From contig CM022672.1 of NCBI GenBank assembly GCA_012295275.1, positions 23,324,476-23,388,475 on the forward strand: 64,000 nt of DNA. Direction: 5' to 3'. Of the stretch, positions 11,373 to 24,550 are shown one piece after another. This DNA comes from Chrysomallon squamiferum. Taxonomy: Eukaryota > Mollusca > Gastropoda > Neomphalida > Peltospiridae. The notes beneath the pieces are model-generated. The model worked only from the letters and a program-made list of their open reading frames with translations, made no database searches and had not been told where the DNA came from. Every line of letters begins with the position of its first letter. The first letter of the stretch is position 1. A program made the position numbers and the translations under genes.

Positions 11373-11600
11373 TAAAAAAAAAAAAAAAGTTCATAAGATT
11401 AATAATTTAAAAATAAAAAAGTAAGAATAAATACCAAAAAGGAAAACAACAACAACAACAACAAAAAATAAAAAATAAAAAATAAAAAATAAAAAACGAA
11501 AAAAAAATAATAAAAAAAAATAAAAAAAATAAATTAACGAAAATAAACAAAATAAAATAATAAATAAATAAATAAATAAAAACAAAAATAATAAAATAAA
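11373..11600. repeat. A-rich AAAAAT/AAAT low-complexity region
   Basis: Over 200 bp almost free of G and C, with CAA, AAAAAT and AAAT motifs, read directly. Predicted ORFs across it are low-complexity artefacts. Confidence 0.9.
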
Positions 11601-12399
11601 TTAATAAACAGATGTATAATAATAAAATAAATTAACAGACAGATGTAAAATAAATCAAATCATACACGTTATGACAGTCTGTTCATCCATCTCATTGGTT
11701 ACCTCTATTCCATTCATCAGTAATAAATAAATAAATAAATAAATAAACAAATAAATAAATAATTCTTAAAAAAAATTAAAATAAAACGTTTATAAATATT
11801 CAGGCAAGTGCAACTTTGTTTTGCTGTCTTACTGAACAATTGAAAAAAACAAGACGTAGCTTAAGCCACACATGTGGGGATATTCTGTGACGTTATTTTC
11901 CACAGTGTTGTTTCTGTGACCTGTGTTAATGTGAACAGAATGTCGCATCTGATTAGCTATTAATATTTCTAAAATCAATAGATCTAATGGCTGCACAATC
12001 GTGAATGTTCGTTAATTAAAAGGCATATTCTGTTTCAATGTACTTTGCACCTGATATGAATGAACAGAAAAATAAAATGCCAAAACATTTATATATCCAC
12101 AACATGAAGTTAATGTGTTTTGTGTATAAATGTCTTTGCGTGTATTTGTGAGTGTATGTATGTATGTTTACGTGTTTGAGGGCTTTAGTGTGTGACTGTT
12201 TGATGTAAGTATTTTGCGGATTTGAAGTATGTTAATATGTGTTTCAGTTTTGTTACTATCTATTGAACCGTTTTAGTCTGAGTGTGAGGTATGCTCATAT
12301 AGGTATATATGTTTAAGTCAGATCGATAAATGGACGAGAGAGAGAGTTACGTAGATAGAACGAGAGAGAGAGACAGATAGGTAGATAGAAGATAAATAG

Positions 12400-12404
<5 letters not shown>

Positions 12405-12492
<88 letters not shown>
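12405..12492. repeat. (GA)n tract, ~88 bp
   Basis: Pure GA dinucleotides on the plus strand, flanked by GATA-type units. One of a set of similar-length GA/CT tracts across the window. Confidence 0.97.
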
Positions 12493-12494
<2 letters not shown>

Positions 12495-13008
12495 TAACAA
12501 GAAGGACAACTAATGTGACTAGTATTCTGACTCATTTGTAAGCGAAGAACAACAAGGGAAGTGCTATTGTCTGTTTTTTAAATAACAATTACAGCTTAGG
12601 TTTTCTGCCAAAAAGTATACTGATAGGGGGAAAAAAGTCAACAAAAAAGACTCATAGAGAATTGGTAATTCATCATCACGAAATTCAAGTCCACCTCCTA
12701 CACGAGTTATCTGAAATTTCGTATAGGAACAAAGCTGAGAAAAACTGCTTCACCCGCCATATTCTCCCGACGTTTTTGCTTCTGACTATCATTCGTTTAG
12801 TCTTTACAAAACAGTTTAGATGGGCTTAGATATTTCAGGTCATCTTAATTGTTTGTTTTTTTTTGTTTTTTTTTTGAGAGATGGAATTAGGTTATCGAAA
12901 GCATTTGAAAATATATTGATGAATAAACACATCTATAGTCCTGTTTATTTAGTTTTTATAAATTCATTTGAAAATCACGTTTGTCAAACACAGGAGGATT
13001 TTAGAGCA

Positions 13009-13062
13009 ATAAATAAATAAACAAACAAACAAACAAACAAACAAACAAATAAATAAATAAAT
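13009..13062. repeat. (AAAC)n/(AAAT)n tetranucleotide repeat
   Basis: About seven AAAC units flanked on both sides by AAAT units, read directly. Confidence 0.95.
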
Positions 13063-14377
13063 ATATTAAAAAAGAATAAATAAATAATAAAATTTTTAAA
13101 AATCAGACTGATAAAATTATGTAACTATATTATAACATTATTCTAAAGCATATCGTGTAAATAAATCTTTTTCCATGGCAGTTTAATATAAAATTATACA
13201 AATAACGAAATGGGTTAAAGAAAATATGTTACGGTGGCTGCCATGTTTGCTTAACTAAAAACCATAAATGATAAACTTTAATTGTTTAACAACATCATGA
13301 TATGTCAGTGACGTATTTTATAATTATTTGTCACGAAAACATTGCTGTCAAAATACATAAAATAGCAAACTACTGCAAATGCCTCATCAGCCACGATTTA
13401 GCCAAAAACATTATATAATGCTCTATATATAAAATAGAAGAAGAAGTAAAAAAGAAAATCAGATATTATCGTTGGTGACTCGGTTTACTAATAAATGAAA
13501 GTATCATGTAAAACTTTGATCAACAGTTTTGGAATATTCACCCATGTAAATGGTTATTAGGTTCGTTACTAAATTCAGATGCTGATTGTTGACCTTTACG
13601 TATGATTGTAATTGTAGGTTGTTTGTGGTTGCATTTATTTGCGCAAGAACAGATCAGGACTATTTAAAAAAAGAATAGAAAAAACCAAAAAAAACAAAAA
13701 AACAAACAGTATATTTGCTGAAAAAATTCGTATTATTGCGTCTGGATTATTTATAACTGGCAAGTTCAGTTTTTCAAAAGTCTCTATAGTTACAGCTCAA
13801 TATTGAGAATACTGAGACTTCTAATACAGCCTTTCAGAAGTGACAGATCACGAAACTAGAAAACGAAATCGAGGAATGGGGGAGATGAGTCTCGAGACCT
13901 CTAAATCTACCACTGGATTGTACATGTAGGCGGTCTAATATAACTGACACTCCATCTGCTGTGTTGTTTTTCGCCTGGATGATAAGTGACTGCAGATGTT
14001 GGCAATAAATTGTTGCCTCAAACACATCTTATTTAATATAAACAGAAATGGGTAGACATTCTTGCTAAATGTACGGTTAAGAATGAAAGATTTCGAATAT
14101 TACTATTTATATGATGTAATATCATCTTTATACAATTTAATGAGCATAAAAGCTACTACGGTTATTATTAAAATAATTTTTCTTTTTTCATAAGAAACAG
14201 AGAAAAAGAAGACAAGAGGAAACAAAAGAAAGAAGAAAAATATAGATAAATAAGGAGGAGAGACAGAGAAAAAGCGTTAATCAAAGAGTGAGTTGATGGC
14301 AGAGTCCTATAAATCTAAGTGAGAGAGAGATATAAACGAAAGCAGAGATACAACAATCAAAAATGATGAAATCGAGG

Positions 14378-14922
14378 CGTCTCTGTTGTGTTGTGTTCGT
14401 GTTTTGTGCAGTATTTTGCCAAATTTCTTTTTACTGACCATGGATCGTAATAGTGAGTGCAAAGTTAGTTCTGAGAAGAAGAGGCGGATGATGTCCATTG
14501 AATTAAAACATGAAATCATAGAAAAACATGAGCGAGGTGTGCATATAATCGACTTGGCATGGCAATACCAGCGTAGTACGTCAAAAATATGTACCATACT
14601 GAACGAGAAGGATTCACCAAAGGCTGTAACTCACGCAAAGGCGTTAAAATAATTTGTCTAATCTCCAAGATAAATACACTTTACAAAACCAATTTATATC
14701 TTTACATTCTCTTATATTTTGTTTTTATACAATATTGTCATTTCTAAATACATTTTTCTTATTTAAAAACACATTACAAAAAATTGGGGTGGTTTTGGGG
14801 ACTGGAACGGATTAATGGTATTTCAGTTAATTTCAGTTGGAAAAATTCTATTGATATACGAGCAAATTGAGTTACGCACTCGGTCATGGAACGAATTAAG
14901 CTCGTAAGTCAAGAAACCATTG
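14378..14922 (+). mobile_element. Tigger/pogo-like DNA transposon, 5'-truncated deletion derivative
   Basis: Same family as the element at 52940-53705, here in plus orientation. The right end is intact: its reverse complement begins CAATGGTTTCTTGACTTACG and is followed by a TA target site (14923-14924). The left terminal repeat is missing; similarity to the other copy starts near 14378, inside the region just before the transposase ORF. The interior carries only the N-terminal part of a transposase and then about 270 bp of non-coding sequence shared with the other copy. Non-autonomous. Confidence 0.8.
14440..14652 (+). pseudogene. Tigger/pogo transposase remnant (N-terminal HTH only)
   Basis: 70 codons from ATG to TAA. 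The stretch MMSIELKHEIIEKHERGVHI through YQRSTSKICTILNEK is the first (CENP-B/Psq-type) helix-turn-helix DNA-binding region of Tigger/pogo transposases. The DDE catalytic domain that should follow (full proteins are around 450-600 residues) is absent. The sequence after the stop is the same as in the second copy, so the deletion predates both insertions. The ORF is open and could encode a small DNA-binding peptide, but I see no evidence of use. Confidence 0.8.
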
Positions 14923-15438
14923 TATATATATATATATAAAACCAGGAAGAGTTAGTTAAAGACAGATAAACCTTGATGAAGAAACAAAGACTGAAATAGA
15001 AAGATAAAAACAAACTACAATATTCTTTTTTTCTTTTCTATCTTTTAAACACACACACACATACACACAAAGAAAAAACACAAACAAAAACAAAACAAAA
15101 AACTACAAAAGAACACACAGCAAAACAAACAAATCAAACGGTTCATATAAAGAGTGCTATCTTTCGTGAACAGTATTATCTGTGATAGTAATTAACATAT
15201 TGTGTTACGTAATGTTTAGAGCTATTCTGTTTACAGAAACTAAGTAGGAGGAATAATAAATAATTCATTGTTATGATCGTACAATGACATTTTCCATTTT
15301 ACGTGATGATGTATTAGGTATCAGTTAACTGTTTATTTTAATTTTTATTTTAAATGTTAAGCGATATAAAAATGTACAGAGGTGACTTAATAGACATCAT
15401 CATATAGCATAAATGATTCTAAAGGACACATTCTAATA

Positions 15439-15488
15439 TCTGCGACGGACACGCCCGCTGACCTGTCAGAAATCGTGCCCGTCGCAGA
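15439..15488. repeat. GC-rich hairpin
   Basis: TCTGCGACGGACACG (15439-15453) is complementary to CGTGCCCGTCGCAGA (15474-15488) at 14 of 15 positions. The 20-nt loop contains a further CTGAC/GTCAG pairing. It is unusually GC-rich for this region. The stem is too short for a typical animal pre-miRNA, and no tail or ORF is attached. Confidence 0.65.
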
Positions 15489-15493
15489 CGTGC

Positions 15494-16849
15494 TTCACAA
15501 CAGCTTGCTCTGATTAGCACGTTAATTTTTTTCCATTCCATTCCATTCTAATAAATATTTTGAAATGAATTATTTAATAATGTAATTCAAAGAAAATAAA
15601 AATACGATTAACTATTTAAGCACATTACTAATAGTGTTATATCATATTAATATCAGTGACATGTTTAAACATGTTAGGTAATGTCGTACGTGCTTAAAAC
15701 TATTACATAAGGTAAAATACCGCGCCACAAATATGCACAAATAAAAAGAAAAAATAATAAAAAGACAAAGTTAGTTTAACAAGAAGGCTATGTTTTTGGA
15801 ATGGAAATAAAATCTGTTATCATTGATAATTAGCATTCAGTGTTAAAATTAATTTTTGATATTTTTCAGCGAATCTTGCTGGTCAGATATTTTTCTTATT
15901 TTCAAATATATATTCACACACACACATACATGCACATTCACACACACACACACACACACGCACGTACCCCCCCACACACACACATATACACACACACTCC
16001 ACGGAGAGGCTGATACACGTTCACTCTGAAAAGCAAAAACGGGCAGTAAAAAACAAAGATTAAAAAAATATATATCATATGGAAAAACAACAAAAGAAGA
16101 TTACAAAAATACTAACGACAAACCATTCAGAAAAAATAAAAATGCACGTAACACATAATTATTTCAGTGTTAATCAGTTGTGAACGATCTCAACCTACAC
16201 ACAGGTCAGTTAACTAAGAAACACGTAAGAGAAAGGCCAGTCTTAAGACCATTCACTATCATAATAAACTACCAATTACTGTCGACACTGTAAATGTTAA
16301 GTACGCCTATAGCCGCGTTGTACCGATATCGCTTGAGACAAATAAGTTAATTCGCGTAACCATCTGACGCTTTTTTTATTTCTTTTTAGAATGACAGAAA
16401 TCGAAAACTGTCAGTGTTTATAGCACGTCGTGGGGAGATTATTTGAATGTACAACGTCTAGTAAGATTAATCAGGAAAATAAATGACAAGTAAATTCTAC
16501 TGTAATAAGATATAAATCTTGACAAGTAAGATATTTAAGAAAAAAAAAAGAAAAAAAAAACAACACTGTCTAAGTCCTCTGCTGTTAAACTATTGGCTGA
16601 CCGAAAGCCGGAGGAAAGCAAAAACGAAGATAAATACACGGTTGGACACTCAGCTGTAGTAAACCACTTATCAAACTAAGCAGTTCATGCAAATAACAGT
16701 TCTAGTCTAGTTTCCACTCCTTACGCTCTGATCTGTTTTGCACGGTCTTAACTCTTATCAAGTGTAACGAGAATCCCAATGTCCACCCACCCCCTCTGGC
16801 CGAGAACGTGACTGACACAGGCTTGTTTCACAACAGCTTGCTCTGATTA
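15494..16849. repeat. Pair of identical 23-bp motifs (15494-15516 and 16827-16849)
   Basis: 23 bases are identical and in the same orientation 1,333 bp apart (core CAACAGCTTGCTCTGATTA), with weaker similarity continuing on both sides (for example ACxTTAA after the motif). They are too long to match by chance. Either an old dispersed repeat or a duplicated regulatory site. Confidence 0.65.
15917..15998. repeat. CA-rich microsatellite
   Basis: CA dinucleotides with TA, TG and a C7 interruption, read directly. Confidence 0.9.
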
Positions 16850-16925
16850 CAACCTTAACTCTTCACTCACTCTGGTTTCTTATTGTATAACGACTTGATG
16901 ATTCAAACCGATATTGCTATTTCCC

Positions 16926-16930
<5 letters not shown>

Positions 16931-17013
<83 letters not shown>
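16931..17013. repeat. (CT)n tract, ~83 bp
   Basis: Pure CT dinucleotides on the plus strand. Confidence 0.97.
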
Positions 17014-17015
<2 letters not shown>

Positions 17016-18173
17016 AGATACTAGAAAAGAAGAAAGAGGTCAAACACCTTTAAAATAATGGTAAACTCTAAATCTATGTGGACTTATTATTAGTCACCTC
17101 GTTATACATTACGTTATGCATTTACATTTAACGAGTTTTGCAGTTTTCATATTACGTAGCTGAAAAGAAGGGTGCTTTGCAGTTAACTTCAGTAGTGTCG
17201 TAATTCGTCGTTATCGCATGTCTCAGTATCGCACCAAAGTCTGAAATGTGATCAGAACATTAACCTATACCAGTAAGGAATAGTTTATTCGGTGCTGGTA
17301 GAGATACGTGGACAAACATCTTCCAGTAACCTTTAAGACAGTTACGAAACTGTACGAGATATCTCTTCCATCATGTACGCAATTCCGAACGTTAATCATA
17401 CCTATATTAATCATACCTTCAAAATGTAAAATATATACATTACTTTCTAAAACTACTGAGATTTTAAAATAATATTTCGACCTTTTTCAGACAACAAAAA
17501 TTAAGTATAAAAGCAACTCACACATATACTCTGTTATTTAGTATATCCATTTTGTTTCTACTCACTTAAACCCACAAACCTATCAGGTGCGAGTGAACAG
17601 AGAAACATTTATATATATACACACCCGCCCATATAAATGTACGCATGCAGACTCGGTTTTATTTTTCTGAAACATAAGAATGTAAAAAGAATCTTTAACG
17701 ACATATATGTTTTTGGAAATTAATTAATTTTTTTCTTTCTGTTTTTTTTTTTTTTTTTTATGCTTTGGTTTGTATTTCTATAAGACTGTGAAAGTATATA
17801 GATTGTATGATGTATATAATTAATGTAATAAAACGTGTGTGATTTAATCTATCTCTTAATCCAGTCTAACTCATCGATCCATTACTTTTTTTTTCATTCT
17901 AATTTAGATAAGATGAGAAGTCTTTGACCTTCTATCTAATACGAGTTAAGCATCAGATAGCAACTTGTACATTAGATATTCATCTTGACACTCTGATTGA
18001 TAACACAGTATCGAGTAGTTTGTCATTTATTAATGTCAGTGTGCTTTTAATAACGCTGCAGGAGATTGGTAGCAACTTGAGTACTTTCTAACGGCGAAAA
18101 AAACACATGCTAAATGTGGTGATGGTGTTGATGGCATGATTTTGATAATGATGATGTCGATGACGATAATCAA

Positions 18174-18218
<45 letters not shown>

Positions 18219-18253
18219 TAATAATAATAATAATAATAACAACAACAACAACA
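18174..18253. repeat. (AAT)n/(AAC)n microsatellite
   Basis: About 65 bp of AAT followed by AAC units, read directly. Confidence 0.95.
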
Positions 18254-19096
18254 GTCATGATCATGGCTGTGGTGCTTATGAATACTTTTATATGTTTGAA
18301 AATCTTAAATTATAATCATTTGATATAGTCTCTGAAAGATTTAAAAAATGAAGAAAAAAAAAAAAAGTTAAAGCTTATATTCATATTCATATTAGAGAGT
18401 AAATAGCAGATCTGGAATGTTTTAAAGGGGAATCCGAAAATTATTGTTGTCATATGAGTATGGTTTGAACGATTCTGTATATTTATTTATCTGAATGTCT
18501 TATTTTCTATCTATAAAGGGAACAAAAAGAAAGAAATATATATATACTTCTGTGTTTAAAAAAGGTATATGACGTCTCAATGGTTAGGGCATAGGAATAA
18601 AATTTGTCATCAGTTGTCATCAGCACGCCCTCGGTTTATTTCACGTTCTAACCAGTGTCCTATGACTGGTTTAGAAAACGTCTTATATGAACATTTTTGG
18701 TTATTGAGAAGGAGCAAATAAAAAAAACCTCTTGCTGTATTAACCTAAAATGAGGATCCCATCGGCTTTCGTCTCACAATGTTCCTAATTATATCACCAA
18801 AGCTCTTCCTTCCTACCTTGAAATTATTTGAAAATTGTACATATATTTTTTCCCCAAAATAACACTTTAACATACTACTAACTGTTTGAAAAAAACTAAA
18901 GGTATGATTTCTTCACGATCGAACGAGGTGCTTAAACCTTCATCTGATGTAAGGCTTTTTCATATAATGATGTATCACTGACCGAGTCGTTTTTTTTAAC
19001 AGGGACGTATTTTTATTTAAGTTGATGATCCACTATCTGAATCAAAATAACTACAGCCTCGCGTCAGTAAAGTACGTCACTTGAAATGTGATGGGA

Positions 19097-19560
19097 ATTG
19101 ACGTGGATTTGAATCGATAAAATTGACACACACATACTTGTATAATTGATAGGAAATTTAATGGAAATCATAATTGTGTATTTACGTAGACTTCAGATAG
19201 TAAGTGACGTCGATTTGTATGAAATAAATCACGTATCGACTGAGAAAAATTAATACCCCGTAAATGTCTAATTGTTTAGAATGTTATTTCTGTATTCAGA
19301 CTGAATAGTACCTAAATGACATAGATTTATATCAAATAAATTACTAATTGCACACAAAGCGGAAAAAAGTAATAGTCCGAAACTGTTGAATTACGACAGA
19401 GTGTTATTTTTGAATAAAAACTGAACAGTGATATGGAAGGACGCGGATTTAAGGTCAAAATCAGATCATAGACATCTATGCAATGAAAGAAACAGACCGA
19501 AACAGCGATGTGCAAAGTAAAGGAAATTCCAAAAAAAAAAAAAAAAAAAATTTTTTTTTA
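19097..19560. repeat. Degenerate tandem repeat, unit ~106-122 bp
   Basis: Recurring starts at 19097, 19203, 19315 and 19437 all carry TGAC/GGAC + two bases + GATTT or GGATTT, then AAATAAAT, then AATTG, CCG and TGTTATTT...ACTGAA in the same order. Units at 19203 and 19315 are the clearest match. A possible earlier unit begins near 19002. The units are strongly diverged, so this is an old array. An A20T9 block sits at its right end (19531-19559). Confidence 0.6.
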
Positions 19561-22500
19561 AAATGTATCATGTTGAATTACTAAATACTCACATAATAAA
19601 TGACTAATTCGACACCGCTGATCTCATTATTTTCAAATAAAATCTTTACCGTCGTAACTTTATATTAAATGTAGTATCACAATGGTATTGATTTTGAATA
19701 ACCCACTGTTAATAGGATTGCTGGAGATTAAGGGTTGTCAATTTTGTGCGAATTTCGTAGATATTGGCCCCTTTCACAAATGTATTTTTTTCCTACTTTT
19801 TCAGTTCCTTTTCAATTAATTTCGATTCATTTTTTTTTTTATTCATTTTTTACTGGAACTTCTATTTACTTTATGCCATTGCTATCTAAAAATTTAATAA
19901 TGGTATCTTCAATACTATAGTTAAAACCTTGTTACCACATTATTCCTGTTTGTGTCTTAAAGTCAGAGGTCTAGTCACAGGTCGCCATGACATCATGTAG
20001 CAGCATGGACTTTTTCTGATGCTGGTGGTTATCCGATTATAATATTTATGGCCTCCAAAGTTAACGGAGAGTGGTCTCGTTATACACGAGCAATTCCTTA
20101 AACAGGGAGGGTATCATTATATACGTTAGCATTTTACAAGCTGGACATTATATTTTACCGAGAACATGTTTTATCCATAATTAAACACTACATTGATTGT
20201 TATTTCAGTTTGAATCAGATAGTGCTTAACTTCTGCTGAATAATAAATTTAAATTTTCATTTTTCTAATCTTTGCTTCAGCTGACTTTAGGACCTTACTA
20301 AATCATCTGATAAATATGTACACTGGACTAGAAATGATACAAAAGCAACATTTACTGGAATAATCAAAACATTCAACGCCGGACAACACAAAATAATAAA
20401 GGAACGAACATAACAGATCTAACTGCATGAATGGTTTCAAATAATGAAATCAATTATAGCATGTGTTTTTCGTTTTAAAAAGAAATATTTTCAGAATTTT
20501 AATGTAACGAAACAAATTACATTTGTTTGTTTTCTTCTACAGATTCAGTGATGTGTACAGCTCTCATTTATTTCCAATAATGTAATTTCTTTGTACACGA
20601 TTTAATCATTATGGCAAACTGCGCATCAAAGTGTTTGTATTATAAAGTTGTAATCCGGGTTTTAATCTTTATAATAAATACCGCTACCAAGTGTTGACAT
20701 TTCAAACCTAATTTTTGTTTTGTTTGCTCATATATAATAAAATAATTTTTTTCACGTTTTTATAAACCTTAATCTGTAACTTTTTTTCTGTTATATGAAA
20801 AATAAATGCCCCTTTAAAGACATCGCTTGATATTTTAAAATCTTTTTTCTGTAAATTAAAAGGTTTTTAAAACAACAAAAAACTGCATCGTAATGAAGAC
20901 TAATGATGAATATTATAATGCTGCTGATGACAAAACAGTCATAGTAATAATGATTATAACAGTGATAATCATATGATGATGATGAAGATGATGCAGATGA
21001 TAATAATAATAATAAAAATAGGGCGAACTGAAGATTGGTTTGCGGTTACATCTTGTGGAGAGGCAATAACTGTTTAATATCCTTTTCTCTAGAAAGTGAA
21101 AACAGCTTCGCAAATAACTAACGGTTTTAAGATACCCATGAAATCTATAAAAAGTAAGTAGTTTATTCCTTCGAGAAATAAAAATTTCATTACCAAATTA
21201 TATTAGCTTTATTATACTGAAAAACTTAATAAAAGAAAGAAAAAATGTTCCGTTGGAACACGTATTTATCAGGATGTATCGCGGAACCAAATATACTTCA
21301 GGTCAACGCTCTACTCCTTAAATATAGTTCAGTTTTTAGTATCCACTAGTTCCTTATGTCATTAGATAATGGAATAAGGCTAAAAATCCTCTAGGAAAAA
21401 AATGCACTGCATATAAACCCAATCGGACATAAAACCCTATGGATACCGGACAAACACGCCACAGAATCAAAATTCCCTTCCAGTAAAAAGTAAAAGAGAA
21501 CCTGTATAAATTTTCAGTAATCTTCTTAAAAAAATACACTATTTAACATCACTTGGCAGTGAATATAAAAACAACTTAACACTTAGCTGGGATTTAGCAC
21601 TGTTTTATATTCCCACTGGTAGTGTTTGCTGAAAATTTAATACAATTCAAAAACGGTCTTTGAAATATCACAATTTACATACAAACATGTCTTTGAAACG
21701 TATATTCCTACTGACGACTGACTTTCATCAGACTGATTTTGAATATCTTTTACACTTTCGAGAATAATAAATGAGCATAACTACACTAAATCACACACTT
21801 GGTTTCCCTCTAATTTTCTTAAATTTGAGATTTATCACAGAACATTGTATTGTTCAGTGAAAAAAAATTGTGAAGATGAATGAAAATAACACTACTTTTC
21901 CATGACTGAATTAAAAAAAAAAAAAATTCCTTTACTTTTAGTGCAGAAGCTTTTAGATTATAATGGAAATTACACACAGAAATAAAGGTGAAGAAAAGAT
22001 ATGTTATCGTAGCTATAATTATGTTCACCAAGAAATCGACGTTCTCTTCAACAGAACACTGGCAACGTTTATAGAAAGCAGCTCTGCAGTTTTGAATGTC
22101 CAAAATATAATTTCCACCATAAACCAAAGCCATACAAGATACATTTTCAATGGAGGCAACAAAAGTTCGACAGACTATAAAAGAACGTGTAATTATCAAC
22201 AAACGAAGTTGATTTGAACGAAACCAATATAAATTATAAGAAAGTTAAATTACATTCTTTTATGTTTCTTAAATCAAACGAATAAAAATTACAGACATAC
22301 GTAAATCAGGCAAACACCACCAAGAGCAATATAAATATTAATTAAACCCCACAGCCTGTTTTACATTTTCTTTCCGGGCATCATTTTCACCGCAAGATCA
22401 TTAGCGCCAATTAAACGTAGCAAATTAGCTCTATGGGAATAATTACTTCGTTTTTGGTACTGAGTTGAATTTTATTCCAGAGGGAAATTTAAAAACTTGA

Positions 22501-24098
22501 ATATTTTAACCCTGGTGCAGTAGTCAGACCTATTTTTGTCTTGTTTCAAAGAAAAGTTACAGAACATTTTCACAGGTACTAATTTGGAACGTCTGGCTGC
22601 AGCCATATGTAATAATGTGAAGCATCTTGAACGTCTTGAAACTGGGAGTAATTTCCTAACATAATTAATTTATCGATAAACCTAAGCAACTGTTAGCAAT
22701 GATACTTAATAACTGTTTAACAAACTACACATTTCAAAGTGTCGTGAAACAGAAACGTTACTTTTGTCAAATCTATTATTATTATTATTACTATTATTAA
22801 TTTTTGTGCTTAATACCAAACGTAGATTCATTTACAGTACTTTTAACAAAATCATAGTACGTTTCAGTCATAGTAGCGGGCTATTAGTTCTTCGAGAAAC
22901 GGTAGGAAATTTCTGTTATTTCTTTCTAAGCATTAACAGTCATGTTATAAGACCATCGTACTCTAAACAAATTACATCACTCGACCAACGAGGCAACTCT
23001 ATAATAGCTGATCAACAACCTAAGTACACCGTTCCTTGTCTTCGTAACTTTTTGTGTGCATTTATTTTTTGATGCATATTCTGTTATTTTATGTCTGATT
23101 AGAATTTGTGTTTATATTTACATTTTATGAATAGATAAGTGTGTGTGTGTATACATGTATGTTTGTATGTGTATGTAAGTATGTATGCATGCAAGCATGT
23201 ATCTCTGTTTGTGTGTGTATAAGTGTACGTGCATGAAAATATGGATATAAGATCTGTGTAAGTGCTCTGTTATCACAGTAAACGTCCCGTGTTGTGTTTA
23301 CCGGTAAGTCGAAACGTTCAAGTTTATAAAGACCTGCAACTAGAAATATATAGAACCTTTCCCTTAAACCAAAATTAAAACAAAAAAATTCCAGTAATAA
23401 AACCAACCAAACAATTAAAAAAAAGATATATATATATATATATATAATAGATAAATAAACAAAAAAACGAAAGATCTTTTAAAAATAATTTATAAATACT
23501 TATAATAAATATATCTGCAACACTGTTACACCAGAGCATTGACTGACGTCTACTATTTAACTATTTAGAAAATATTAACTGGCATTATGGTAGTATTAAA
23601 AATACTTTATAATTACAAGATAGATACTCATGTTGAGAAATAATTACAACAATTACTAAATATGATATTTGTGTTTCAATTTAATGTCCTTTGCATTTTT
23701 TTTTTTATTTCTTTTTTCATAACCATGCATGTCTTACATTAATCGTTGGTTCATTTTCTATGTTTTAATATTTGACATTTACATTTTGTTTTTACCATAC
23801 TGTTTCGTGCCTGATTCCAGTTCGTTCTTTAAAGTGATGTACGCCATTTGTTTTAATTTAATATTATTCGACATTGCATTAATTGAATTACTTTTTGAAT
23901 TTTAAATATGTCAAGTTCTTTTCTTTGATTTAGCAATGACATTGATCCGAAGAAATGGATATATACCTTTTTCCTTTTATGATATCCTCATCATCGTCAT
24001 GTTCATCATTAACAACAGAGCTATTTCTGCTTCTGTTATTGATGATGATGATGAAAAATGTTTCAACTAAATTACAGATACACATACAGCCTATCTTC

Positions 24099-24136
24099 CT
24101 CATTTGTTCATTATTTACAAATAATGAACAAATGAG
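24099..24136. repeat. Perfect 38-bp palindrome (18-bp arms, 2-nt centre)
   Basis: CTCATTTGTTCATTATTT (24099-24116) is followed, after AC, by its exact reverse complement (24119-24136). No tail, ORF or terminator context is present. It would form a cruciform or hairpin; an assembly fold-back is the main alternative. Confidence 0.9.
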
Positions 24137-24470
24137 ACAAAGACACGAATAAGAAGATAAAAGAGAAACAGTTGAAGAAAAAAAAATAAGGAAAAAAACA
24201 AAAATAAAAATGAAAGCACTAATGAGTTGTAGGATTCGAAGTTTTTGTTGCTTTACGAAATATTTCTAATTTTGGTTTGTTCTGGGTATTAAATTAATCA
24301 GTATTTCTTGATACTCAAACAAAATACTTCATGAATATTAATGAAATTTCAAATTAGATGAAAAACGTTAGGTATCATCAAACGGCCGTCACCATACAAA
24401 CAAATATTTCCGTGACTATAATAAAAAATAGCTTAAAAAATAGCTTAGTAATAAAACAGTGATTATAATA

Positions 24471-24550
24471 CTGACGACGACGATGATGAGGACGATAATA
24501 ATAATAATAATAATAAGATCATGAAGAAGAAGAAGAAGAAGAAGAAGAAA
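24471..24550. repeat. Compound GAC/GAT/AAT/GAA trinucleotide repeat
   Basis: Successive short runs of GAC, GAT, AAT and then about eight GAA units, read directly. Confidence 0.85.

Larger units (their letters stand above)
9426..14377. other. Gene-poor stretch upstream of the GPCR
   Basis: No confident coding sequence. It contains an imperfect ACT trinucleotide block (10331-10442), a TG/GTAT block (10549-10600), a long A-rich AAATA/AAAT region (11373-11600 and 11725-11765), a GA tract (12405-12492) and an AAAC/AAAT tetranucleotide run (13009-13062). If the GPCR has upstream exons this is intronic. Confidence 0.5.

Noticed and set aside
18561-18680. A-box-like CTCAATGGTTAGGGC suggesting a SINE or tRNA
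   Set aside because: No acceptable B box at the right distance; too degenerate to annotate.
21819-22202. 127-codon minus-strand frame with a hydrophobic stretch
   Set aside because: No ATG at the start, no recognisable family, and the opposite strand is also open; likely AT-rich chance.
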